DNA of 64,000 bases, taken from contig CP136064.1 of the NCBI GenBank assembly GCA_032622095.1, positions 45,705,573-45,769,572 of the forward strand, in the 5' to 3' direction. This stretch comes from Siphonodentalium dalli. Lineage: Eukaryota > Mollusca > Scaphopoda > Gadilida > Siphonodentaliidae. Every line of letters starts with the position of its first letter. Position 1 is the first letter of the stretch. This document shows, piece by piece, positions 35,553 through 47,131 of this stretch. The notes beneath the pieces were generated by a model, which saw only the letters and a program-made list of their open reading frames with translations, was not told the DNA's origin and searched no databases. Made by a program: the position numbers and the translations under genes.

Positions 35553-38500
35553 CATGATTTCAAGATAACCTGTTCTTGACATTTTGCTAATGAAATGTCA
35601 CAACACCACTTTGTTTACTACAATGTTATAAATCTTGACATTAGACCAATAGGTAGAACACCGGCGTGGATACTATATAATCACCTGCAGTATAACAGAT
35701 AAAAGTTGTTGGCAATATAGTTTGTAGCAGCAATATACTGGTGTTCATTTTAACAAGTTTGTACAAGTAACATATTCATAGATATCCCACACTGTTGGAC
35801 AATCCGAGTGCACAGAATTTCCTTTAAACTTATTTTACCCAGGTAACTACAACCATTTGTATCAGCTTCCACACATACAAAATGTATGTCTTTAAGTTCA
35901 TCGGTGGTGTCCTTAAGTTAAGTCGTCAACACAAAAAAATGAGAATATACAATGTAGGCCAATTCAAACAGTCATTCACCGAGACACAACTCGGGATGAA
36001 CTATTGAATGTCTATGGACGGTAACGACTCAAGGTCGATTGATGTTACAATTGATCCATTTTAGTCTTGCAGCAGAAGCTATTAATAGAAACTCTGCCAG
36101 GCTAAAAGACGAAAAAAACCATTTTGTTCCAAGCATACCATATCAGGGAGAGATAAAATAAAATGATTTACCTTCATGCTCTTGCTCTGGATCAGATCTG
36201 AGGAATAGAAAATCAAACAGCAGAGTTCAAAATTAGAGAAGTTTACAGTAGAAATTCAAGTCATATCCAAAATTGATATACCATTTAGCACACAGGGGAA
36301 TAAATAAAACAGCCTAAGTTTATAATTCTAGACATAGCAGAAATTCAAAAATATAAATGGATATGGGGGATAGACACACAACAGCATGATTACTATGAGC
36401 ATGATAGATGAGCGGTAATTAAGAAAGGCATCAATATATGGTTTCATTGAAAAGATTCGGCAGAAAAAAATATTCAATTGAAACAAATTTGGACTGGCAG
36501 ATTAAAAATAAAATAAAATTTCAAATATTTGCAGGCACAAACAGAATACCATACATATTTTAATATTGCTTCTAAAGAAGTGTGAATGATAACTGAATTA
36601 TCAATCAGGCTCAATACATGTATATTAAGAGTCAGGTCAATTTTAAAAATACACTTACAGATTTTCACTAGATTGCCACATAATTTTTCCATTATCAGCA
36701 TCCCGCAAATTCATCCAGTTGCTAAAGTATGTTAAGGATTATACCATTTCTAAAAAAAAATTATTCATCTCCATAAATTATATCCAAGTTTTCTACCAGT
36801 CTGATTAACTGGAATGGCTACTCAAGACACAGTCTGAAGAAATCAAGAGGGTATCCATTGCCACAAGCAAGCATAACGTCAGTGTCAGCCAATCACACCA
36901 TCTATCAGCAAAGCGATGGAGCCATTCAGACGATTGTCAGAATTCCTGCACAGTGGTGGATTCACTACATGTACATAGCTAAAAATAGCGCAATAAATTT
37001 TATGACACATTGATCATTTCGCAAAATGTTAAAAACATTAGAGATTACAACTAATACACTAAAATCCATAATTGACCAATAATACATAGCAAGGAGAATA
37101 GAAGTACATACATGTATTTCAAAGAACACCAGTTTGAAGCGTTGAGTATAAAGAAAATATCTGTCGCGTAAATCTATTTGTGCGATTTGGCATCATACTG
37201 CACAGTTGCAAGTAGAAGTTATTTATAGCGAGGGTAATATAACACACAGCTATTTTCATCAGACTATGTACTGTGAAACAGTTCCAGTCTGGTTTTAATC
37301 ATACTGGTTCTCTACTAGTACAATGTACATGTATTATTTACAATTGAAGTCCGTGACCTTCAACATACCAGGCATGTTTTGGGCAATGACAGATATCTAC
37401 TGAATAATCCGCTATCCTCAAAGTAATTGACCTGAAATAAACGGGGTGATACCATGGTAATGACTACAGTCTTACCAGTATTATATGGTATCCACCCCGG
37501 TATCGAGATGGTCACTGTGGTGGAACTATGATACCACGTGGTTATGATACCGCGGTCTATTAGCGGTCGTAACACAGAAAGTTGAACAAAATAATACGTC
37601 CACAAGGATCTTGTAAAAAGTTTCACAGATATAAGATGAATCACTAAATTTTATTTTCATGTGTGCATGTGTAATGCCAATCAATGCGGCCTAACACCAG
37701 GCAATGGGTGGAGTTTATAAATTGACAGCTGAAACAATGCTGGCAACTTTAAAGTGGCATAAAGTTACTGGCGTGCTACACTTAACCCCGTATAAATACA
37801 ACTACTTTAGCTTTTGTTTCGCTTAAATCTGTGCATTTGATTGGTCAAGGTCCTTCGATATGCCTGGTAGCGACAATCTCTATTAGCTGATGGAAATGTC
37901 ATTTTCCGCATCACAACGTGCAGTGATACTTTAAGAAAATGGGCAACTCCAACGGTCGCCCCACATCATGATGTCATTTCGTAACATGTCCAGAGTTACC
38001 ATACCACAAAAACAAATTTAACAAATACCGTAAGACTGATCAGTGAAACTATGAAATGCTATACTTTAGTTGGGGATAATGCGCTCCATAACTATTCCAC
38101 TATTGGTATTAACATTTCTAAAGCTTCGTGCCAATACTAATATGACATTCGGTGGGCAAGTTCTGGACCCGCTTCAGAATTTCTATTGATTCTGAGTGTG
38201 GTAATGACAATAGATGTTCTAGAATAGCTTTAAATAAGTGAATTTTTCAGCAAGTACAGTTTAATGGTTTACGGGTGTGGTGTCTTGCTTTTATGTAGTT
38301 TATCGTTGGAAACAGATAGAATTGTGTGTGTTTTATGAACTTCCGGTCGGTCGCCCAGTTTATTCGCGACCCAATTTCCCAATTTCTGTTAAAAGTCCAG
38401 ATGAAATACAGACACAAGTATCACTTGGGAAGTTTTAATATTTTAGTGTTTTTTATATAGTTTCTTCATCAAACAAGTTTAATCAACAACTAATTTATGC

Positions 38501-38700
38501 ATATTGTCATAATTATAAGCAATCAACATTGTTTTCGATGCATCTGTCAGCATATAGAAGTGTCTAATTTGATTGCATACCGGTATATAATATACACAAT
38601 TTCTATCAACTGTTCTCAGGTCCTAAACTTGGAATACTATGAACTGAATAATATATACTTAATATCTACCTCATGCATGGAACAGGGCTTGAGTACGCGG
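35553..38700. other. No gene recognised, 3.1 kb
   Basis: AT-rich unassigned sequence. Around 37440-37560 there are several GATACCA/TGGTATC-type inverted words (GGTGATACCATGG, GTGGTATCATAG-like) but no defined element. No convincing exon on either strand. Confidence 0.4.
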
Positions 38701-38704
38701 AGCG

Positions 38705-38902
38705 ATAAATAACTCTGGTGCAGTACGCTGTCCGATCGCGGACATTAATGGCTGACCCGTGTACACGCCTCGGTGTGTGCACGTTAAAGAACGCTACTGG
38801 AGTCACCACAGGGTTATAAAGTTACTCGACCGTGGTAGCACCTGGACCGGCTCATAATTGTCAGTAAATGACAGCGAGCTGTAATGTGAAGAAGAAGATC
38901 CA
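38705..38902 (+). mobile_element. SINE-like element ending in (GAA)n
   Basis: Contains GTGTGCACGTTAAAGAAC (38774-38791), a core also found on the minus strand of the SINE at 46538-47099, and ends GTGAAGAAGAAGAT next to LINE-B coding sequence. No clear tRNA-like head is visible, so the 5' border is uncertain. Confidence 0.5.
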
Positions 38903-38919
38903 TGGTGCATGTTGTCTGC

Positions 38920-39397
38920 TACTAAGTGTCTTGTTTGGGATGTGCATAGCTATTAGTTCAGATTTTTTCTTTGATCATCTGCCATTTCTGTTCTACAATT
39001 AGATCTAGATTTGCTCTCTGCGTTTTGTAGAAAGTTTGGAAGGAATGGAGTTCTGCTTTTATGGCAGGCCAGTTTGCCTTATGATAGAGATAGACTTTCC
39101 TGGCAGGCTTTTTTAGATGTCTCTATAGTTTATGGTCACTTCGTGGTAGACAATGTCGTGATCAGATGTACCAAGGCTGGGAAGTCTTCGTTTGTTATGG
39201 ATCAAAGTTCGCTGGTTTAGGTAGAAGAGATCAAGGGTGTTTTTTCCCCTTGTGGGTATTTTAACAACCTGTTCGAGATTTGCATCGGACATTGCATTTG
39301 TGAGTTTATCATAGAGTTTTATATTTTTGCAGTCGGTGGCAGTTTCGTTTGTGGTCCAATTGTATTTAGGTAGATTAAAGTGGCCATCTTTGGCGGC
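38920..39397 (-). pseudogene. LINE-B endonuclease fragment (distal part)
   Basis: Reading on minus: HFNLPKYNW (from a GDFNLPKYNW-type motif), KIPTRGKNTLDLFY and LGTSDHD, then YLYHKANWPAIKAELHSFQT with stops. These are the middle and end of a LINE endonuclease, interrupted at its upstream end by the TIR element 39398-41149 and downstream by a SINE. Confidence 0.7.
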
Positions 39398-41149
39398 ACC
39401 TCGAAACAGTGCGCGGAACTGCGCAGAACAACGTGGAAGTGCGCGGTACAAATGAAACAGTTATTATGCACAGGGGCAGGTGGGGGTTGAATTAAAACAT
39501 GAACTATAGTAGTAGACAGTCTTCAGTTGTGAATTTGTAAGGTTATTTTAACGTTTTAACTTTTATTGGAGAGAGAGAGTGAGTGAGTGGTAGAATCTAC
39601 TGCGCACTGTTTCGAGAAAAGCTTACTGCGCGATATCATCCGCGCATTGTTTCAAGAAAGGATTAGTCATGGTTTCGGATTGGGGACCACACTTACATGT
39701 CTTAATTAGTAAAAGTATAGCAGGTAGACTGATTAGAGGTGACAGCTTACTGCATGTCATTGTAGAAAATATGAGATGTTGAAACAACACAACCATCAGT
39801 GATTATTTAGTGATTAAATATGCAGGGTATAAGTATGAAGTCGACTCTGACAAGTTCATTCATTCGTCTTCCAGAAAAGAAATAAAATTTTGTAATATAC
39901 TATATTTCATGTAATTTTTTTAATTTTTTTTTCGATTAATCTGAATTAAAGGCAAAAACATGAGGGATTAAGGAATGGGCCCATCGGCACATTTGAGAAT
40001 CCCGGGGCTAGCCCCCCCCAAACCACTCGATCCCTTCACAAGTTCAATCGATCTTTCAATAAATTCCAAAGGGCTTACCGGGACGGTAAAGAGGGCATTG
40101 TGTGAACATGTATATAGACTCACATAGGATATCAAAACGGCAATGAATAGAGAATGGGAAATCGGGGCACTATTCTTAGATGTAGAAAAAGAGTTCGATT
40201 CAGTATGGCAAAATGGCCTTATATATAGGTATAAATTAAGAATGACAACAGACCTCCCCAAAAAATGGTTACACTCCTATCATCATTTTTCACACACAGA
40301 ACTATAAAAGTAAATATAAAAGACGAAATATCAGAAATGAGGAGATCGAAACTGATCTGTTGAACATTAATGGCAGTAATAACTATTTCAGATCAACTAT
40401 TATTCCAAAATTAAAGGAAAAAGTATTCCTAATTGCCAACACTTAAATTTCCAAACATTATTCCTCGCCATTGGACTAATATTAACTGTGAAAGTTTAAA
40501 CAATGTGATCAAAATAGAGACTGATTGGAAAATATTGAAATTACCTGACTTGACAGACAGACTACTTGACATAATAACTGATCAACAGAGAGAGATAAGA
40601 GGTGCCATATATGGCTATATGGCTCCGGTAATTTCATTTTGGCCAATGCTGCTAAAATATAATATATGTTCTCCACGAAACGTGGGCAAACCTAAATGTT
40701 GACCATTGATAGCAAGACGAGTAAACAAGACACTAGACAAAACAAAACTTTAAAGCTATACCTGACTTAATTTTAAGTCTGCCGGTCCAAAGCCCGGATA
40801 AAAGCTGATGGGAGTTTAAAAAAAAATGTTTTATACTATCTAATTTATCACGTAACTGTGGCTATTAATCCGATACCGCGAAGTATATAAGTTTTCTGGT
40901 AACAACTGTGCAGTAAGCTTTTCTCGAAACAATGCGCAGAAGATATAGCGCAGTAAGCTTTTCTCGAAACAGTGCGCGGTAGATTCTACCACTCACTCTC
41001 TCTAATAAAATGTTAAATTGACCTTGCAAAATCGTAACTGAAGACCTTCTACTACTATATTTCATTAATATACATGTTTTACATCAACTCCCCGTGCATA
41101 ATAACTGTTTTGTTTGTACCGCGCACTTCTGCGCACTGTTTCGAGGTAC
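39398..41149. mobile_element. Long-TIR element (about 260-bp TIRs) inserted in LINE-B
   Basis: Terminal inverted repeats occupy about 39398-39665 and 40880-41149, starting ACCTCGAAACAGTGCGC. Subterminal copies of TTTCGAGAAAAGCTTACTGC recur near both inner borders. The flanks CCATCTTTGGCGGC (39384-39397) and CCATCTTTGGGGGC (41150-41163) look like a 14-bp TSD with one mismatch. Joining the flanks would make the LINE-B endonuclease reading continuous, which supports a real insertion. No transposase was seen; the interior carries LINE RT debris. Superfamily unknown. Confidence 0.7.
40120..40702 (+). pseudogene. LINE reverse transcriptase fragment inside the long-TIR element
   Basis: The plus strand encodes EIGALFLDVEKEFDSVWQNG, an RT motif A with the catalytic Asp (LDVEKxFDSVW, Jockey-like), then LPKKWLHSYHHF and broken frames. 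A further open stretch at 40433-40702 (HWTNINCESLNNVIKIETDW) is probably from the same or another mobile ORF. It has stops and frameshifts. Confidence 0.55.
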
Positions 41150-41290
41150 CCATCTTTGGGGGCTTTCTTTACAGATGTTTCTACTCACTGCCCGCCCTGC
41201 CATTTACGCTGTCAATATCGTTTTCATCTGGTTTGTAGTATGATGCAACATCGATGTTTTTTGAGCCTGGTATGACAAGCTTTGCCCAAA
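41150..41290 (-). pseudogene. LINE-B endonuclease fragment (proximal part)
   Basis: Minus-strand reading includes WAKLVIPGSKNIDVASYYKP, the typical part of a LINE endonuclease preceding GDFN. It lines up with the distal part at 38920-39397 once the inserted TIR element is removed. It contains stop codons. Confidence 0.55.
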
Positions 41291-42299
41291 TAATCTTGCA
41301 AGGAGATTAGGTTGGTCGTAAAGCATGTGATTGACTACCCTGCGATAATTTCAGCCACAATTTGTACGTACACACGACTGCGATTACGTCGCAAGTGGAG
41401 GTATCCAACTTATCCAAGGATACGCCACGATTTCAAATGTAAAATCAAATAGTGGTCATATTATTTTTCGACTTGCGATTTTGACGCGAGCGTGTGCAGT
41501 CTAACTATCGGTTACTTCCTACGACGGAAATCCTTGCACTTACGATTGAATCGTGGTCGTCTGAACGTTCACTAACGGGAACGAATTTGTGAAGATGTGT
41601 ATTTATCGGTGGATTTTGATAATAATTTCCAACAACTCGTCGGACTTGAGAAAAATCAATTCTACCAAGTTCCTTGCAAATAATGAAAAGGATACAGTTT
41701 GAACCCTTTTAGAATATCTTCGGCTTTTGATGGCATATTTATTTTGCAGAATGACGATTTATTTTCTCCCTAATAAACGCCCAATTATCGATATTTTATC
41801 AGAATATCCCGCAAAATTCATTCACAGGACGATCTCCACTGTCAACAAATCCTCGACGGATTCACTTCCGATGACGTCAAATAAAAATGCGCATTGAAAA
41901 AAATAAAAGAATTAATATATATATCTATTCGACAAACAATTTAAAATTAATAAAATAAATGTGTATATTATTAATTCCCAAATACCAATTTAAAGATAGC
42001 ATATTCCCTAAAACATACATAAAATAAACTAGGAATTATATTTTATTAATGTCAAGGTCACAGGAAATCGGAAGTAACTAGACACGGGTGTTCTTAGGTC
42101 ATACCAAAGGTAAGGTGCTTGTCTGGTAAGAATTTTTATAATATATTGTGATTTTGCTCATTAATTTTGAATTACATGTGACAGAAATTGCAACTCTACC
42201 AAATTGAATCCACCATTATCTATCGGCATCTGTGTACAATTTTGAAAACTTGAATGACGTTCTTATTTTTCGCCTGAGACTGAGCCTGACGATCCGACT
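41291..42299. other. No gene recognised
   Basis: Unassigned. The segment 41340-41580 has several ACGATT/AATCGT-like words (GCGATTACGTCGC, GCGATTTTGACGCG, ACGATTGAATCGTGG) suggestive of a degraded foldback repeat. The rest is AT-rich. Confidence 0.4.
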
Positions 42300-42360
42300 T
42301 TTGTCATTTTCATTTTACAAACTGTTACTTACTAAGTTATACTTATGGTTACTTATGCTT

Positions 42361-42538
42361 TTAGTGGACGCTGGCTCCCGTGGTTGCCACTGTACCCATC
42401 TCATTTATACTTGTACATGACACGTCAACTAGAGAATTGTTGAATTGATTCATTTTTTCTGAATATACAACTTTTTCTGGTAGGTTGTTCCATGTTTCCA
42501 CTACTCTCTGGCTGAATGAATATTTTCTTGCGGTGCGT
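42361..42538 (-). pseudogene. LINE-C C-terminal fragment
   Basis: Encodes RTARKYSFSQRVVETWNNLP, the FxxRVVxxWNxLP motif near the C-terminus of many CR1/L2-like RT proteins, ending at 42361. Its upstream neighbour in the LINE is at 44690. Confidence 0.75.
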
Positions 42539-43154
42539 ATAAAAGCCGAACACAACCGAACATAACCGAACACAAGTCCAAATAATGGGAAATATAACGA
42601 ATAAAGTTAATAGGCGTGTGTATTCATGTTCACACTATTAATATACGAAGTTTGGTGCAGTTCGGGCCAATAATAAGTGTTTTATTCGATATTTTGTAAA
42701 ACGCGTTCAGTGTTCGGCATAGAAAAGCCGAACACAAGCTTCTCTGGTGTATTAGTCTATAACGGCTGTCTAGCTAGGTGATAATTAATATCAGATATAT
42801 GGTCACTAAGCCGAAAGGCTTTAATTGTTGTTGGTGGCGGTCTCTCACCTATTGTAGTTCAGTGTTTTGACAGTTAGTTGCAATCAGTATTTGATGGCGC
42901 CTATACTATTATAGAAACAACATGCTTTTGGTGGGCCCCGCCATGAAAGACAACGTACGATTGTAAAAACAATATTTGAGTGACAAGAAAGTGAGTTCAT
43001 GGTGCAATATCCGAGAAGTTCTATATAAGAATGTGGTATGATATTATTTGGCAAATCACAATCTCAGCAGTATTTGGCATTCTGATCACAGGTCTGAAAA
43101 TTCTACAATGCCTAATTCCAAATTGATTTAGCCATGTCACTAGTGTTTGTTCCC

Positions 43155-43240
43155 AGGAATGTCACGAGATACGCAGCATCGGCTGCGATATGTGTGACCG
43201 ATGGTTTCATGTAGAGTGCCAGCAATTGAAAATCAATGAC
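43155..43240 (+). pseudogene. PHD-finger-like exon fragment in the TIR element
   Basis: After a possible acceptor (CCCAG) the frame reads ECHEIRSIGCDMCDRWFHVE then CQQL, i.e. CDxCxxWxHxxC, the second half of a PHD finger. It is too short to stand alone and no ATG is present. Confidence 0.5.
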
Positions 43241-43586
43241 TTTTTACTAAGTCATCGCTTGGTGACCAATTTAATTTATGCCAGAATCTTCGGCAAATTT
43301 CGACTGACGGACGTTTGACGATACCGAAAACCGCGGCTATTGCCAAGAAGCCATGTCAGGCTAAAAGAGTAAAGGCATGCAAAACTAGATCAATCAACCC
43401 TAGCAAGCGTCAAAAGGTATCTTGGCGCAAAATAATTATTCCTTTCATATCACATTCCTGTCATATCAGGCACATTTTTGAAAACGATCTTAAATTCCTG
43501 CATATCAGACTTTTAAAAAGATACAATACGAAACGCTCTTTATTCGTATTCAGACAATTCATTTCAATTCAATCGGTATTCAATGC

Positions 43587-43802
43587 ATGTGTTTCTACGA
43601 TAAGTTGAACACTGGCTTTATATCGGCTTCCACCATACAGCATGATATATACACAAAAGTTAGGCACGCATCAGAGCCATTTCCATCCACTGACTTCAAG
43701 GAGAACAAACTCTGCCCAAATCCGTTCCGCCGAGGACAGAATTTGCATACAAGTATATTGTATAGTATATTGTATAGTACTTTGAACATATACTATGATT
43801 GA
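43587..43802 (+). pseudogene. Possible YqaJ-like nuclease fragment
   Basis: A 71-codon frame with SASTIQHDIYTKVRHASEP, resembling the R-x-TAS-x2-x-IYTKVR stretch that opens YqaJ-type recombinases of eukaryotic transposons. The usual following catalytic residues were not found. Weak, by pattern only. Confidence 0.35.
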
Positions 43803-44689
43803 CATCAATTCCACCAGAATTCCCTGCACCATCACCAAGAGATGTTATGTCGCCAACAAGAACACTATTATATATAATTTTACAATGTTTACTTATGATT
43901 GCAATAAACTATTTGTTTTGTGGTTAGTATTATATTCTCCGAACCATTTCCGCATGAGTATCTTAACTCGACAACCGATTTACTATACTACTTCTTAGAA
44001 GTCCGGGGCGTGCTGATATGTTCGCATTTGTCCAGTATGATCCATCTAAACTACCACATTGTACGAAATGACTTGTAATAATAACGGGGGGGGGGGGGGT
44101 AACATTTTAGTGAGAATGCAGACGAAAATGGACAACAAAACACGTTTTTTCTCGCGAATTAAACCTGCGAAATCCCTTCTGGCAGATATTAATTATCACC
44201 TATCAGCGGATAATCTAATCCATGAGACAGAAGTTTGTGTTCGGCTTTTCTATGCCAAACACAAACGTGTTATACAAAACACTCATTATTGAACCAAACT
44301 CCACCAAACTTCGTATAGTAATAGTATGAACGTGAATACATATGCCTATGAACTTTACAAGGTGGTCTTATATTTCGTAGACTGTATATAGAGTTATATA
44401 TCTCAAACGCCAGCTAACGCCACATCTATGCATATCTATGTGTTAATTAATTACCGGTGACTGAGTGTCGAACATAAACTTGTGTTCGGCTTTTCTATGC
44501 CGAACACTAAACGCGTTTTACAAAATATCGAATAAAACACTTATTATTGGCCCGAACTCCACCAAAGTTCGTATAGTAATAGTGTGAACATGAATACATA
44601 TGCCTATGAACTTTATTCGTGAAATTTCCCATTATTTGGACTTGTGTTCGGTTATGTTCGGTTGTGTTCGGTTGTGTTCGGCTTTTATG

Positions 44690-44828
44690 AGCTCCCTTTT
44701 CTTGTGTTGTAATTTGATCCCTTTAGATATAATTTGTAATTGTGTCCTCTAGTTCTTTTGTCAGTATTTCTAGTTAGTATGTCTGCAACTTCCTGGTCAT
44801 ATGTGTTAAAGATTTTATAACACTCTAT
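44690..44828 (-). pseudogene. LINE-C fragment between two insertions
   Basis: Minus reading includes IFNTYDQEVADILTRNTDKR then TRGHNYKLYLKG, the usual region linking the RT C-terminal part to the FxxRVVxxWN motif. It is bounded by the PHD/YqaJ-like TIR element on one side and by the MULE-like element on the other. Confidence 0.7.
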
Positions 44829-45486
44829 GGGTCCGTGAAGATTCGGCGGAGGGAAGATTCGGCAGGGAAGATTCGGCGGGTTTTATCGGCCGAATCTTCC
44901 TAGGTTTATACCAATATATTGGGACGGGAGATTTTATGTTTTAAGTTTTATGAATTATGTGGACATATTTTTTAATAATATATTGGATGAATAAATTAAA
45001 TGAAGCTATTACTTTTATGATGTTTTGTTTGACATTATTTGTATGTTTGTTATTACTTTTATGATGTTTTGTCATTAGTTTGTTTGACATATTTTATGAG
45101 ATTATTTTAGGTTTATGATAAGTTTATTGTGAATATATTGAAGTTATTACTTACAAATTACGTGGTAAATCCAAATATCACGTTCGAACACTATAAGGAA
45201 TTATGATTAATGAAGATTCAATGAGAAAACGAATAAATTTTTTGACAGTTGTTCACACTCTGTTCACGTTGGCACCAAGTGTTTGTATAACAGTCGGTAG
45301 AATATAAAGAGTCGTCTTTCTGATGCTGATATGATCTCAGTGAGAACTATTCGATGTTTGTTTAGATAAGTTTGCTGAGTGCATTTCAGTTAGAACTGAT
45401 CAGTTGTTTGTTTTACCGCATCAGATCTAACGACTTTTAGACTATATAGTTGAATGAAATTGACTTCACCATACCACATCTTCATC

Positions 45487-45693
45487 ATGCCTTCGTACAA
45501 TCTCCGTCAAAATCAGCTCATAGACTACCCGTGTATTAAGTGTAATAGGAATGTACGTCCTCGTCAGCAAGCAGTTGACTGCGACACATGCGGCAAATGG
45601 CAACACAGAACATGCAATACCGGCATTTCTCAGCGGCAGTATTTCCAGGCCAAGGAGGGTTTGATTGAAATGATTTCCTTGTACACGATATAA
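45487..45693 (+). pseudogene. PHD-type zinc finger segment of the MULE-like element
   Basis: Starts MPSYNLRQNQLIDYPCIKCN and has CIKC, CDTC, GKWQHRTC in PHD spacing (Cx2C, Cx2C, Hx2C), then drifts into unrelated residues and a stop at 45691-45693. This is the N-terminal zinc finger of a transposase-related protein whose middle is deleted. Confidence 0.6.
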
Positions 45694-45956
45694 ACACGAA
45701 CGCCCACCGTCACATCATCTTCGCCACCCCATTTCAACTGGATATACTACGACAGTCAAGACGTTGGTTTATAGACGGTACATTCAAGATAGTAGGCGAG
45801 CCATTTGGAAAGAATGCACAGTTGCTGTCCATCAACTGCTTTGTGAAAGACGGTGACAAGAAGAAGAAGCAGTTCCCGATGGTGTTCGCTCTAATGACAC
45901 GACGACAAAAAGTGGATTATATCGCCGTACTGACCGCCGTTATAAATGTATTTTAA
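45693..45956 (+). pseudogene. MULE transposase fragment
   Basis: 88 codons without ATG. TPFQLDILRQSRRWFIDGTF (first DDE-type Asp in IDGTF), KIVGEPF, LLSINCFVKDGDKKKKQFPM and VFALMTRRQKVDY are the opening of the MULE transposase domain. It ends at TAA (45954-45956), so the second Asp, the Glu and the C-terminus are missing. Confidence 0.75.
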
Positions 45957-46270
45957 ATTGTTTTGTTTGTATTTCTGTTATATCATGCAGCTTGTGTAAA
46001 TATGTTTCATCCATTCTAATAAAATATGTCATAACTAAAATGAGTTAATCAAGACCCTATAATCCCTCTAATTAGTTGTTATTGTTACAACAAAGAATAA
46101 GTGCTCACACAAGCTTAGTCCCACATAAGCCGTAATCCCCAAGCCGTAATTAGTTAGATCAAACGACTGGCCGAATCTTCCCCGCCGAATCTTCCCCGCC
46201 GAATCTTCCCTCCGCCGAAAAATACCTGGCCGAATCTTCCCGCCGCCGAATCTTCCCGTTCCCCACTCTA

Positions 46271-46534
46271 TCATGTCTCCTCTATGTCTTCTGTATTGGA
46301 GTGTGGGAATTTTGAGTCGCTCCAATCTTTTGTCATAGTCAAGTCTAGGTCTTTTAGCCCTGGTGCTAATTTCGTTGCCCTTCTCTGAACTCCTTCTAAT
46401 CGTTCAATGTGTTTTTGTAGGTGGGGTTTCCATGCTGGCTGTGCGTATTCCAGATGTGGTCGGACCAATCCTTTATAATAGCTTTAGAAGTGTATTCTCA
46501 TCTAAGTGTGTAAAGGATCTTCTGATCGCATCCA
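46271..46534 (-). pseudogene. LINE-C post-RT fragment
   Basis: Minus reading: [20 protein letters not shown] (frameshift), then [20 protein letters not shown] and [20 protein letters not shown], the conserved YAxxxWxPxLxxxIxxLExVQRRATK region after the RT domain in CR1/L2-like elements. It breaks off at the MULE-like insertion (46269). Confidence 0.8.
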
Positions 46535-46537
46535 TTA

Positions 46538-47099
46538 TCTTATCTTATCTTACCATGAAGTTCTGCCTTCAAAGACACACCGAGTGAGACTCGTATACAT
46601 TATCAATCAACATATTACACAATACAATATTCCTATTCATATATAGGAGGTTACATATAATCACATATTACATACATGGAAGGTACATATAATCACATAT
46701 CATATCAAATACTCACATATTAATCAGCACCAGTCACTACCGAGGAGAGATAACTCTATTACACCATCACCTGAAATCAACTTACGCCCCGAAGGGAGGA
46801 ATTTTGACAGGAGATTTTTTGCCATTAACCCGTGGATCGTTGCCCACAGTAGGGTTCTTTATCGTGCACACATGGTTGTACACGGGACAGCCATTTACGT
46901 TCCCATCCGATGGGACGGCGTGATCAAACCAGTGTCATCCCTGTACATGACACCGGGCGGGAGAGGATTACCGCTTCACGACACCTCAGCGAGGCATTCA
47001 CGGTACTTTATATAGGTACGCTCGGAGCTCCCGACTTTTTGATTTGTCGAGGACCTCTGGCCGGTAGTCGAACACGCTAACCACTCGACCATCCAACTC
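46538..47099 (-). mobile_element. tRNA-derived SINE inserted in LINE-C
   Basis: On the minus strand it begins GGAGTTGGATGGTCGAGTGG, with a pol III A box (TGGTCGAGTGGTTAGCG, 47075-47091) like tRNA-Ser/Leu, and ends in tandem GATAA units (46538-46555). CCATTA on both sides (46532-46537 and 47100-47105) is the probable TSD. It carries the core GTGTGCACGATAAAGAACCC (about 46852-46871), shared with 38774. Length 562 bp. Confidence 0.72.
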
Positions 47100-47131
47100 C
47101 CATTACTGATTGTCTTTTCATTGATATGATT

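Larger units (their letters stand above)
42541..44686. mobile_element. TIR element with about 200-bp TIRs and PHD/YqaJ-like remnants (ISL2EU-like?)
   Basis: The ends start AAAAGCCGAACACAACCGAA, with tandem CCGAACACAA units. TIRs span 42541-42740 and about 44480-44686, and the inner part of the right TIR is repeated again at about 44232-44350. The flanks share only AT or TAT. Inside are a PHD-like segment (43155-43240) and a YqaJ-like fragment (43587-43802). A 2-bp target and a YqaJ nuclease would fit ISL2EU transposons; this assignment is tentative. It interrupts LINE-C. Confidence 0.75.
44829..46261. mobile_element. MULE-like element with inverted GAAGATTCGGC arrays
   Basis: Both ends carry tandem copies of GAAGATTCGGCGG in opposite orientation (44837-44900 and about 46168-46256). 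The 8-bp CACTCTAT at 44821-44828 and 46262-46269 is the probable TSD. The interior has a PHD finger frame and a fragment with the MULE transposase start (WFIDGTFKIV). MULE TSDs are usually 8-11 bp, in keeping. Length 1433 bp; internally deleted. It interrupts LINE-C. Confidence 0.82.

Noticed and set aside
44837-46256. CRISPR or satellite made of GAAGATTCGG repeats
   Set aside because: The repeats are few, inverted at two ends of one transposon and linked to a MULE transposase fragment.
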